Assembly (NCBI GenBank): GCA_023664955.1
Contig: JAMPEV010000002.1
Coordinates: 1-46,408 of the forward strand
DNA from: Duncaniella sp.
Lineage (GTDB): Bacteria; Bacteroidota; Bacteroidia; Bacteroidales; Muribaculaceae
Direction of reading: 5' to 3'
Length of the DNA: 46,408 bases
Below the pieces are notes generated by a model. That model was given only the letters and a program-made list of their open reading frames with translations. It was not told where the DNA came from and ran no database searches. A program made the position numbers and the translations under genes. Below are positions 1-7,128 of the stretch, in pieces (within the stretch, counting starts at the first letter, position 1; the number at the start of each line of letters is the position of its first letter).

Positions 1-1
1 A

Positions 2-100
2 CCCTTGATTGGCTGGATTATTTTCATAGTATTCGCAGTGAAGCCAAGTGACCCCGTGCCCAATCAATACGGGCCCGTTCCCAACCTCGAACAACGCTAA
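2..100 (+). CDS. DUF805 membrane protein, C-terminal fragment
   Basis: The window opens inside a plus-strand reading frame of 32 codons that ends in TAA. It encodes a hydrophobic segment (GWIIFIVFAV) followed by a tail with the pattern PSDP-x4-QYGPVPN. This hydrophobic-helix plus GPN-YGP-P tail is the usual C-terminus of DUF805 small inner-membrane proteins, whose function is not well defined. The start lies outside the window, so nothing can be said about its regulation. The family call rests only on the tail motif. Confidence 0.6.
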   Translation, partial: PLIGWIIFIVFAVKPSDPVPNQYGPVPNLEQR

Positions 101-219
101 ATCTCACCCCTTTCGGAGAAACCTCTTAATAGCATCCCTGCCCGCATCTTTACGATAACGGCAGGGATGATTTTTGTAGAAGAGTAAATTATCCATCTCT
201 AATCCTTCGTTCACCATTC

Positions 220-1248
220 TTAATTGCTCTGTATAAGTTGGATTGCGAAGTCGAGGATTGTATCGTGACCGGAAAGAGCATCGGTGGAGGAGAGGTCTAC
301 AGAGCATCCAGGCGACGGTAACACCCCCTGTTCGGTGCTTTGGTGATTAGCGTCCAGCATCGAGCAGGCCGAGAACCGCACAGCCCATCCGCATGGTATC
401 TCAGAAGAGAACGGCACACCGCTTCCGCCACCGGTCGTTGCCCCCACAATTTTCACCCCGGGTAATATTTTCATAATCGATACAAAATTGTTAGCCGCCG
501 AAAATGTTGACCGATTTGCTAATACCACAATCGGCTTACCCCAACGTTGCCTCCCTATGTCGGCCGGATTATATGTAATCTCCATCGGTTCAGAGAAATC
601 CGTATGACCCGGACCGGTCTTGTGTGAGATGTATCCCACAACCGTAGGTTTAGTTATAAATCGCGCTACAAGCTTCTCCACATTAGTTAAATTACCTCCG
701 CCATTGTCTCGTACATCAATGATAAGTGCCTGAGCAGACGAAAGATAGTAAAGTACGTTATCAAGATTCCCCTCACCCACAGGAGATGAGAATGAGCCAT
801 AGTAAATGTACCCGATATTCTCATTCAGAAAGCCATACATTAGTCCTGACGACTGTCGGTAGTTGAAATTGAAATATGACTCTTCAATGAGACGCTTTGA
901 GAAATTCTGAGGATAGTCACTCCACCACTTGCGATAGTAGGATGTGTTGAAAGGCGATGTCAGATTGACATGTCCGTCGCGAAGCTCGTCAAGCATGTCA
1001 GAGCAAACCGTAAACAGCTCTTCACGAGTCATTTCGCTTCCGATTCGACGGGCATATATGTCATGCACCGCATCCCAGTCCACCCCTTTCTCCTCGAAAA
1101 AACAGTAATGCTGGTCGAGAATGGTCCACAACGCCTCAAAATTACCCATGGCATCGTCGGCATGTTCTTCCACATTGTGGCAAGCCGTCATCGTTAGCAC
1201 CAGTATGGCAGTTAGGAGTATATTTGAAGAAATGCGTAAATATTTCAT
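220..1248 (-). CDS. S41 family peptidase, lipoprotein
   Basis: This 342-residue protein starts with a lipoprotein signal (hydrophobic residues 8-20, lipobox ending at Cys23), so it probably sits in the cell envelope. The tricorn-type S41 hallmark LRDGH places the likely general-base His at residue 93. The nucleophile region NRSTFSAAN puts the catalytic Ser near residue 250, followed by a VGATTGGG loop. The Lys found in CtpA-type S41 enzymes is missing from that loop, which fits a Ser/His enzyme rather than a Ser/Lys one. No PDZ domain is evident. It is the last gene of a tight operon, 10 bp after a beta-barrel-like gene that itself overlaps parC. The substrate is unknown. Confidence 0.8.
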   Translation of the reverse strand: MKYLRISSNILLTAILVLTMTACHNVEEHADDAMGNFEALWTILDQHYCFFEEKGVDWDAVHDIYARRIGSEMTREELFTVCSDMLDELRDGHVNLTSPFNTSYYRKWWSDYPQNFSKRLIEESYFNFNYRQSSGLMYGFLNENIGYIYYGSFSSPVGEGNLDNVLYYLSSAQALIIDVRDNGGGNLTNVEKLVARFITKPTVVGYISHKTGPGHTDFSEPMEITYNPADIGRQRWGKPIVVLANRSTFSAANNFVSIMKILPGVKIVGATTGGGSGVPFSSEIPCGWAVRFSACSMLDANHQSTEQGVLPSPGCSVDLSSTDALSGHDTILDFAIQLIQSN

Positions 1249-1258
1249 AGCTATATGT

Positions 1259-2200
1259 TTAGTATATTGCCGGAATCATGGAAATCTTTTGTGGTACCCC
1301 TTTGCGAGGATTAACCGAAATCCAATCGCCGCTCACCCCTACCACCAGTGAATGGGTAAAAACATTGGTAGTTATATTGTTAACCTCCGATGAGAAAATC
1401 TTGCCTCGATAACCAAGGCGTAGATTGGTGTTTCCCAGATGCAAATCTGCGGTAATGAGATTGTCAAGCGAAAAATAATTCCCCCACCATGCTTCGTGGA
1501 CGAGCCCCGAGGTGTTGCCTAGGTAAATCTCGTAATACAATTCTCCGTAGTCGGGCGAGAAGAACATCCCGGTGACAGGAAGATTAGGTTGGTACATGAG
1601 TGTGACCGAAAGTCGCCCGATATTGATCTTATATGCCGCATAGCCGGTGAGATTAACCGTCCATGCGGCTTTTGCAGAGGCCGGATTATTGCCATTGCGG
1701 GCATTGTAGAGACATCCCAAATCAATCCCGGTCGAACCACCCACGGCAAGTGTTAGTCCTGTGAGAGGATGGAATTTACGCATCATTCCCCAGTCAAGGG
1801 AGAGCATCACGCTCCACATCGTGGCGTTGCGTGCGGGATTGTCAGTACGGTCAACTCCTAAATTGGCGTGGAGCCGCATAGTCCATTTCTCAGGGTCGAA
1901 TTTCATGGCCTGATATCGGGAATAATCGAGTCCCGAATGCCAACCGCTGTATTTCAGAGGGGTGAGATATGTGTCGGTGAGATGCGACGCCCCAAATTCG
2001 GCTGTATAAGCAGCGAAAACCGGGCGCATCGTTTGGCAACTATCACTTATGTAGGGAAGCCCAATGGAGCGTCCTCCCATTTCGGGGCCGCCGAAACACA
2101 ATAAATCACTGTTCTGTATCCATGAATTTTGAGCTGTTGAGGTTACATGGATAAATATAGTCGTGATGAAGAATAGTAAATGTGGAAATTTCATTCTCAA
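1259..2200 (-). CDS. Outer-membrane beta-barrel-like protein (DUF3316-like)
   Basis: This 313-residue protein has a cleavable signal peptide (about residues 1-23, ending TSTAQ). It then shows alternating polar and aromatic strands such as LHANLGVD, GRLSVTLMYQPN and LRLGYRGKIF, typical of small Bacteroidales beta-barrels. It resembles DUF3316 proteins, but that match is from memory and no function is known. Its start codon overlaps the parC stop by 4 bp (ATGA), so translation is probably coupled to parC. The S41 peptidase gene follows 10 bp downstream. Confidence 0.55.
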   Translation of the reverse strand: MRMKFPHLLFFITTIFIHVTSTAQNSWIQNSDLLCFGGPEMGGRSIGLPYISDSCQTMRPVFAAYTAEFGASHLTDTYLTPLKYSGWHSGLDYSRYQAMKFDPEKWTMRLHANLGVDRTDNPARNATMWSVMLSLDWGMMRKFHPLTGLTLAVGGSTGIDLGCLYNARNGNNPASAKAAWTVNLTGYAAYKINIGRLSVTLMYQPNLPVTGMFFSPDYGELYYEIYLGNTSGLVHEAWWGNYFSLDNLITADLHLGNTNLRLGYRGKIFSSEVNNITTNVFTHSLVVGVSGDWISVNPRKGVPQKISMIPAIY

Positions 2201-4884
2201 TCAAATAATCGTTGTTGACCGGTTATCTCGTCGCGTACTTCATCATCGCTTTTCACCTCCTTGTCCACAAGGCGATCTTCTTCGCTCTGCTCAGTCTCCT
2301 CTTCCGTCTCCTGCTCGGGCTCAATTTGCTGCATCGCAACGGGCTCAAGTTCCGTGAGATGGTCGATGACGAATGTCGTGAGCCGTTTTCCCTTGGCTTT
2401 AAATGACTTAACAGCAACAAATTCTGATGCCACGATCTCCATCGGTGGTCGCACGGCATCCGCACCGCCAAATGTCACCTCGATACGTAATCCGGGCTCG
2501 TCGCTTAGCATCAGGAGCTTAGATTTCTCATTATCGCCCAGGTATCGCTGTGGCTTGGCTGTGGTCTCGAATTTGAACCGTTTGAGATATGGGAATTTCT
2601 GGTCCGCATCGTTGAGAATCGCTGTCCATACTTTGTGTTCATTGAATTTCTCGATGCGCAGAATGTTGTCCGGATAATGATTCGACGCGTCAAAACTTGA
2701 AGTGTAATATTCACCGTTTTTCAGAACCACGAGCATGCGATCGGAGCTGTTGAACTCTCCGAGGAATTCCCCGCGTCCATCGTAGTTAAGTCGATTGACA
2801 TCAGGGTCAAACCACACTTCGCGTCCTCCCAAGGTTGAGACCCCCTTCTCTTTAAGGGAGAAGCGGTGTACCTCGTTACGAGTCACAATGTTACCCATGG
2901 CTCCGCGCCCTTTTATGGCAAGTGTTGAAAAGTCGACATCGATTTGAAGCACTTTGAGGCGTAATTTCGGCTTCAGTGTCACCTTGACCACCTCGGCCTC
3001 GCCGTTGGGGTTGGCTGTGAACCAGCAGATGCGGGTTCCGGGCTCGCCGGGGGTAAGATTGTACTCCTTGTCGCGAGTTATTCCGGTGACTGAAAAGCGT
3101 TTCATATAGTAAGTGCCGCCTTTGCCATTCTGGTAAATGACATTGTAGACGGTGCGGGAATCGTTGCGCTTGAACACCGACACATATTCCACATTCTTAC
3201 CTATAAACAGTTTCTCCTGGATTTTTACTACCTTATAACGACCATCCTTATAGAAGATTATCACATCGTCAATTGATGAGCAATTGCCGATTATTTCGGT
3301 GTTGTCATCCTTCTTGAGCCCGGTGCCGATGAACCCTTCTGAACGGTTAAAATATAGCTTTTCGTTGGCCTCGGCCACTGAGGTTGCTTGGATGTTGTCG
3401 AAGTTGCGTATCTGGGTACGTCGGGGGAATGCATCGCCATATTTCGTCTTCAGTCGCTCAAACCAATTTATAGTGTACTCGGTGAGATGCTCAAGGTCGT
3501 GGGTCAATTCTTCGATGCGCGTATTATAGGCTGCGATTTGCTCATCGCATTTCTCGGCGTTAAACTTAAGAATGCGGCCCATCTTAATCTCAAAAAGACG
3601 GATTATGTCATCGTCAGTCACTTCGCGGATAAAGAGCTTTGCATATTTCTCCAGCCGTCCTCGGATATGGTCGATTGCCTGCTGACGGTTTTCACTCTCT
3701 TCGTAGCCCTTGTCCTTATAGATACGTTTTTCGATGAAAATGCGTTCGAGGGATGCGAAGTGGAGCTGCTCGCGCACTTCATCAAGCTGAATCTGCAATT
3801 CCTTCCCGAGTATTTCGCGAGTACCATCGGTGTTGTGTCGGAGCACATCGCTCACACCCACGAAATGTGGCTTCTTGTTAGATATCACGCAGCAATTTGG
3901 CGACACGGAAATCTCGCAGTCAGTAAAAGCGTAGAGGGCGTCGATGGTGCGGTCGCTGGATGTGCCGGGAAGGAGATACACCAGGATATTAGCATGTTCG
4001 GCGGTGTTGTCCACCACTTGGCGTATCTTGATTTTCCCTGATTCAAAGGCTTTGAGGATGGAATCGATGAGGGTTGCGGTGGTCTTTCCGTAGGGTATCT
4101 CGGTGATAGCGAGTGTGCGATTGTCAACTTTCTCAATTTTTGCACGGATCTTTACCGAGCCGCCGCGCTCACCGTCGTTATAGCGTGACACGTCAATCGA
4201 CCCTCCGGTATAGAAGTCGGGGTATAGGGTGAATTCTTCTCCTTTCAGATGGGCGATGGCTGCGTCGATAATCTCGTTGAAGTTGTGTGGGAGAATTTTC
4301 GACGACAAACCCACTGCAATTCCCTCCACGCCCTGTGATAGCAGAAGTGGGAATTTTACCGGAAGCGTCACTGGCTCTTTTTTGCGCCCGTCGTAACTCA
4401 ATGTCCATTCTGTAACTTTGGGATTGTAAACCACGTCAAGGGCAAATTGCGACAGTCTGGCCTCGATGTAACGTCCGGCTGCCGCTCCCGCTCCGGTGAG
4501 GATATTACCCCAGTTACCTTGGGTTTCCACAAGTAATTCCTTCTGACCGAGCTGCACGAGGGCTTCATAGATGGAAGCGTCGCCGTGAGGGTGGAACTGC
4601 ATTGTGTTACCCACGATGTTGGCTACCTTATTGAAGCGCCCATCGTCGAGCAGCTTCATGGAATGGAGAATGCGACGCTGCACGGGCTTAAGTCCGTCGT
4701 CGATATGGGGGACGGCGCGCTCAAGTATCACATAGCTTGCATAGTCCAAGAACCAGCTTTGGAACATGCCGCGAAGCTGGTGGCGTATTACATCGTTGGA
4801 AGTGTCGACAATGATTTTCGGGTCGAACTTCTCTGTGCGGGGGGCTATGGCCTCGTCATCGAAGATTTGTTCCTCGTCTTGCAT
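2197..4884 (-). CDS. parC: DNA topoisomerase IV subunit A (ParC / GyrA family)
   Basis: This 895-residue type IIA topoisomerase A subunit cuts and rejoins both DNA strands, acting with a B subunit (ParE) that is not in this window. The winged-helix core is clear: RAVPHIDDGLKPVQRRIL at 56-73, the quinolone-pocket helix HPHGDASIYEA at 98-108, and the active-site Tyr139 in AAGRYIEARLS. The C-terminal half (from about residue 500) forms the beta-pinwheel region and ends in a long acidic Glu/Asp-rich tail. No GyrA box was found, which favours topoisomerase IV over gyrase. A near-perfect promoter lies 45 bp upstream. The gene leads the operon with the beta-barrel-like gene and the S41 peptidase. 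Confidence 0.9.
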   Translation of the reverse strand: MQDEEQIFDDEAIAPRTEKFDPKIIVDTSNDVIRHQLRGMFQSWFLDYASYVILERAVPHIDDGLKPVQRRILHSMKLLDDGRFNKVANIVGNTMQFHPHGDASIYEALVQLGQKELLVETQGNWGNILTGAGAAAGRYIEARLSQFALDVVYNPKVTEWTLSYDGRKKEPVTLPVKFPLLLSQGVEGIAVGLSSKILPHNFNEIIDAAIAHLKGEEFTLYPDFYTGGSIDVSRYNDGERGGSVKIRAKIEKVDNRTLAITEIPYGKTTATLIDSILKAFESGKIKIRQVVDNTAEHANILVYLLPGTSSDRTIDALYAFTDCEISVSPNCCVISNKKPHFVGVSDVLRHNTDGTREILGKELQIQLDEVREQLHFASLERIFIEKRIYKDKGYEESENRQQAIDHIRGRLEKYAKLFIREVTDDDIIRLFEIKMGRILKFNAEKCDEQIAAYNTRIEELTHDLEHLTEYTINWFERLKTKYGDAFPRRTQIRNFDNIQATSVAEANEKLYFNRSEGFIGTGLKKDDNTEIIGNCSSIDDVIIFYKDGRYKVVKIQEKLFIGKNVEYVSVFKRNDSRTVYNVIYQNGKGGTYYMKRFSVTGITRDKEYNLTPGEPGTRICWFTANPNGEAEVVKVTLKPKLRLKVLQIDVDFSTLAIKGRGAMGNIVTRNEVHRFSLKEKGVSTLGGREVWFDPDVNRLNYDGRGEFLGEFNSSDRMLVVLKNGEYYTSSFDASNHYPDNILRIEKFNEHKVWTAILNDADQKFPYLKRFKFETTAKPQRYLGDNEKSKLLMLSDEPGLRIEVTFGGADAVRPPMEIVASEFVAVKSFKAKGKRLTTFVIDHLTELEPVAMQQIEPEQETEEETEQSEEDRLVDKEVKSDDEVRDEITGQQRLFD

Positions 4885-4928
4885 ATTGAACGTTTTGTGA
4901 ATGGCGGATTACTATTCTTGGGTCTTTG

Positions 4929-4960
4929 CAAAGATAAGAAATTTTATTGTGAATAGCAAA
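4929..4960 (-). promoter_or_regulatory. Bacteroidota-type promoter for parC
   Basis: On the minus strand the -33 box TTTG (4957-4960) is followed after exactly 20 bp by the -7 box TATCTTTG (4929-4936). This matches the Bacteroidota housekeeping sigma pattern. The predicted start near 4922 gives a leader of about 38 nt for parC. Confidence 0.75.
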
Positions 4961-5172
4961 TGATTGATAAAACTCCTTGTACATCAGGCATATAACGGAT
5001 ATTGTTTACAAATGTTAACGGGGCTTGTTTCTATAATCATATATTACTATCGGCGAATTATAGCAAATTGCTACAAAAAAGGGCTTAAATCGCCAAATGT
5101 TTATTATTTCCAATCAAATCTATCCGTTTTGCTAAAATATTTGTTAAAATTGCGCATTTTTCAATCAGATTA

Positions 5173-5204
5173 TTTGGTGAATACTGCAAAACCCCTTACC
5201 TTTG
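5173..5204 (+). promoter_or_regulatory. Bacteroidota-type promoter for small RNA candidate
   Basis: TTTG at 5173-5176, a 20-bp spacer, then TACCTTTG at 5197-5204: a perfect match to the Bacteroidota promoter. No plausible gene follows on this strand before a strong terminator about 65 nt downstream. Confidence 0.75.
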
Positions 5205-5210
5205 TAACGT

Positions 5211-5277
5211 GTTTTTCATGGTATTAGATTTAAGGTTAACTAAGATTGATTGTCGGGAGACAATCAATTTTTTTTTT
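5211..5277 (+). ncRNA. Candidate small RNA or conserved short leader (~65 nt)
   Basis: Between a perfect promoter (5173-5204) and a perfect intrinsic terminator (5245-5277) lies a unit of about 65 nt with no credible ORF. The 5' half is AT-rich and includes TGGTATTAGATTTAAGG. It points into the intergenic space after the hmu operon, which is transcribed the other way, so it is not the leader of a downstream gene. I have an impression that similar promoter-proximal sequence recurs in other Bacteroidales, and paralogous sRNA families are reported in Bacteroides, but I cannot verify a match. The predicted start is inferred from the -7 box. Confidence 0.6.
5245..5277 (+). terminator. Intrinsic terminator of the small RNA
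   Basis: A perfect 10-bp stem (ATTGATTGTC / GACAATCAAT) with a GGGA tetraloop is followed directly by nine T residues (5269-5277). It is oriented for the plus strand. Confidence 0.85.
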
Positions 5278-5501
5278 GCCAACTTTTTATGACACCATCG
5301 CACTTATCTCACAGATTATTCATTATCGTTGTAAAATAATCCATCAGGTTGTACGAACGCATCAAGGTGAAAACACCTACTTTTCAGTGCCTTCACCTTG
5401 GAAAGTCCTCCCTGATCGGGGACGCTGAATCACGATGAAATCTCACGAGACTCCCATCACTCACAATTTTATTCCAAAAGAGACCCTACCCACATGCAAT
5501 T
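5278..5501. other. Intergenic region with inverted repeat 5363-5400
   Basis: No convincing gene lies here. The notable structure is a 9-bp inverted repeat CAAGGTGAA (5363-5371) / TTCACCTTG (5392-5400) with a 20-nt loop. A competing smaller hairpin, AGGTG-AAAA-CACCT, lies at 5365-5378. Neither is followed by a T-tract in either direction. Because it follows the last hmu gene, it may be a 3'-end structure of that transcript. Confidence 0.4.
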
Positions 5502-5828
5502 CTATTCCGGAACGTAGATTATGTCGCCGTTTTCGAGCTCGTAGGCGGTGCCTACGCGTTTGCCTTTGTTACCGGATGAGTTGTTATCCTCCGACGGAGT
5601 GTAACGGTTAATCTTCTCCCCTTCTTTGGTGATTATTTCCATATTCTCCTTGCCCGGATTTTTCACCATGGTGAAATCCTCCTGCGAAAACATTTCAGTC
5701 ATGTTGTAACGGCTTACGAGGGCAACCATCAGAGCGACAGCAAACACCATCGCCACATCGAAGAGATTGCTTACGACGCTCATCGGGTCAGTATCCTCGC
5801 CGCGTTGTAAAAGTCTGTGTCTTCTCAT
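5502..5828 (-). CDS. hmuV: DUF2149 protein, HmuV-like
   Basis: This 108-residue protein opens with a short basic cytoplasmic stretch and the DUF2149 hallmark DPMSVVSNLFDVAMVFAVAL. One membrane helix (about residues 22-42) is followed by a small soluble domain that ends in a conserved-looking GDIIYVPE. The layout (short cytoplasmic N-terminus, single helix, extracytoplasmic domain) resembles ExbD, so it may be the partner of the ExbB-like channel encoded just upstream; that role is inferred. Its start overlaps the channel gene stop by 4 bp. It is the final gene of the heme operon, equivalent to hmuV of Porphyromonas gingivalis. Confidence 0.75.
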   Translation of the reverse strand: MRRHRLLQRGEDTDPMSVVSNLFDVAMVFAVALMVALVSRYNMTEMFSQEDFTMVKNPGKENMEIITKEGEKINRYTPSEDNNSSGNKGKRVGTAYELENGDIIYVPE

Positions 5829-6430
5829 TTCTCGTTCTTGTTAGATTCCTTGATTACTTCAGCGAGATACTCAAGCATTGTTATATTCTTCACCGCCCAG
5901 CGTTCCTTAACTTGCTGTGTGAGGAAACCGATAGCACTTACCACAAGCCCCACGACAGTGGTGGCGAAGGCCACCTGCATATTATAAGCCATTGAAGCGA
6001 TGTCGCCGGTTGCAAGGCCCACCAATGCCGGACCCATCGGGATAAGTGTACCCATCAATCCGAGAATGGGGCCCATTTTGGTCAGAATCTTAGAAGTTGC
6101 CAGCTCCTTATCGGCATCAATCTCATACTGGGAAAGGAGCAGGTCAATTTTAGCCTTGTCATTACTATTGGCAATCAATTTCATCGCGTAGGCCATTACA
6201 ACTGAATTAGACCTTTCAGGAAGAGAGTCGCTAAATTCGCCGAGAGTAGCAGGTGAAAGCGTCTCGATGCGATTCCAAAAAGCCACAGTATGCTTCTTCA
6301 CTTGCATATACTGACCAAAGAAACCGCCCACTAAGATTATGGCACGAATGAAGAAGAATATAAGGAGCACAATCACCGGAACGAGCAAGCCGGTGGAAAT
6401 CCAGTAAAGGATATTTGAAATGACATTCAT
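5825..6430 (-). CDS. hmuU: MotA/TolQ/ExbB proton channel family protein, HmuU-like
   Basis: This 201-residue membrane protein has a first helix at about 10-32 and a cytoplasmic stretch. The channel core then contains the family signature GPILGLMGTLIPMGPALVGLATGD (about 115-138) and a last helix near 150-172. Proteins of this family conduct protons and drive a partner subunit, here probably the DUF2149 protein. It overlaps both neighbours by 4 bp (ATGA junctions), which indicates tight translational coupling. It is distinct from the second ExbB encoded at 34.7 kb, which has its own ExbD and TonB. The link to heme processing comes from operon context. Confidence 0.8.
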   Translation of the reverse strand: MNVISNILYWISTGLLVPVIVLLIFFFIRAIILVGGFFGQYMQVKKHTVAFWNRIETLSPATLGEFSDSLPERSNSVVMAYAMKLIANSNDKAKIDLLLSQYEIDADKELATSKILTKMGPILGLMGTLIPMGPALVGLATGDIASMAYNMQVAFATTVVGLVVSAIGFLTQQVKERWAVKNITMLEYLAEVIKESNKNEK

Positions 6431-7125
6431 TTTATACGAGATATAAGTTTATTTGTTACACGTTTATTGATGATTAGTCCGGCAACAGCGCCGATGATTA
6501 GCAGGCCGAAAATCCCCGCCAAAGCGTCCCACTCCACGGAGTTAGTGCCACGTACGGCGGTACGGCCATTGACGGTGGCGATTACTCCAAGAATCGCGGT
6601 TAGAGCGTTAATCATGAACATTAGTTCGAGCCGCAGGTCGCTTTCAGGAAGAAGCCATTTTATACCGAAAGTCAACACCGGGACACCGACAAACACACAA
6701 GCAGCGGTGGTCCATGCCAAAGTAGCAAAATCACTTCCAGGGAATGAGAAAATAATTTCCACGAGCATAGAAAACAATGTGGGGAAAATCAGTATTCCGG
6801 GGAACCACAGTGACACCGGGAGAATCACGGACTCTACATTGCTCAATCTTTCGCCTGAGAGCTTTTTAGCCATCATGATGCAGAATGTAATCTGGAAAAA
6901 CACATCGACAGTGAGGAGCACCGAGGTGTCGAGCATCAATTCCGGTTGGTTGAGCCAATCGGAAATCTGTACCTTAGATTGGCTAACCGCCACATCCCAC
7001 ATCATGCCGATGAAAGCGGCCACTATGGCGCAAAGCAGTATCTTACCGATTATGCCGTGGTAGGTTAACTTCAGGACGAAGTTAAACCCCACCAACAGCA
7101 TTATTATTACGATTACTATCTCCAT
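6427..7125 (-). CDS. hmuT: DUF2162-like integral membrane protein, HmuT-like
   Basis: This 232-residue protein is almost entirely hydrophobic, with about seven predicted membrane helices starting at the N-terminus (MEIVIVIIMLLVGFNFVLK). It matches the position and character of HmuT/DUF2162 in heme operons, where it always sits between the CobN-like chelatase and the proton channel. Its molecular role is unknown; a permease or a motor scaffold are both possible. It begins 3 bp after the hmuS stop and overlaps the channel gene by 4 bp. Confidence 0.7.
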   Translation of the reverse strand: MEIVIVIIMLLVGFNFVLKLTYHGIIGKILLCAIVAAFIGMMWDVAVSQSKVQISDWLNQPELMLDTSVLLTVDVFFQITFCIMMAKKLSGERLSNVESVILPVSLWFPGILIFPTLFSMLVEIIFSFPGSDFATLAWTTAACVFVGVPVLTFGIKWLLPESDLRLELMFMINALTAILGVIATVNGRTAVRGTNSVEWDALAGIFGLLIIGAVAGLIINKRVTNKLISRIK

Positions 7126-7128
7126 CGA

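Noticed and set aside
4560-4590. Ala103 in ParC at the position of the quinolone-contact Ser, as a possible resistance mutation.
   Set aside because: GDAS at this place is common in Bacteroidota ParC proteins, so it is probably natural sequence and not an acquired change.
5246-5428. A 60-codon plus-strand ORF after the small RNA.
   Set aside because: It starts inside the terminator stem, has no ribosome-binding region and crosses an inverted repeat.
5825-6430. The ExbB-like gene as a flagellar motor MotA.
   Set aside because: No flagellar genes are near, and the position between DUF2162 and DUF2149 genes is typical of hmu operons.
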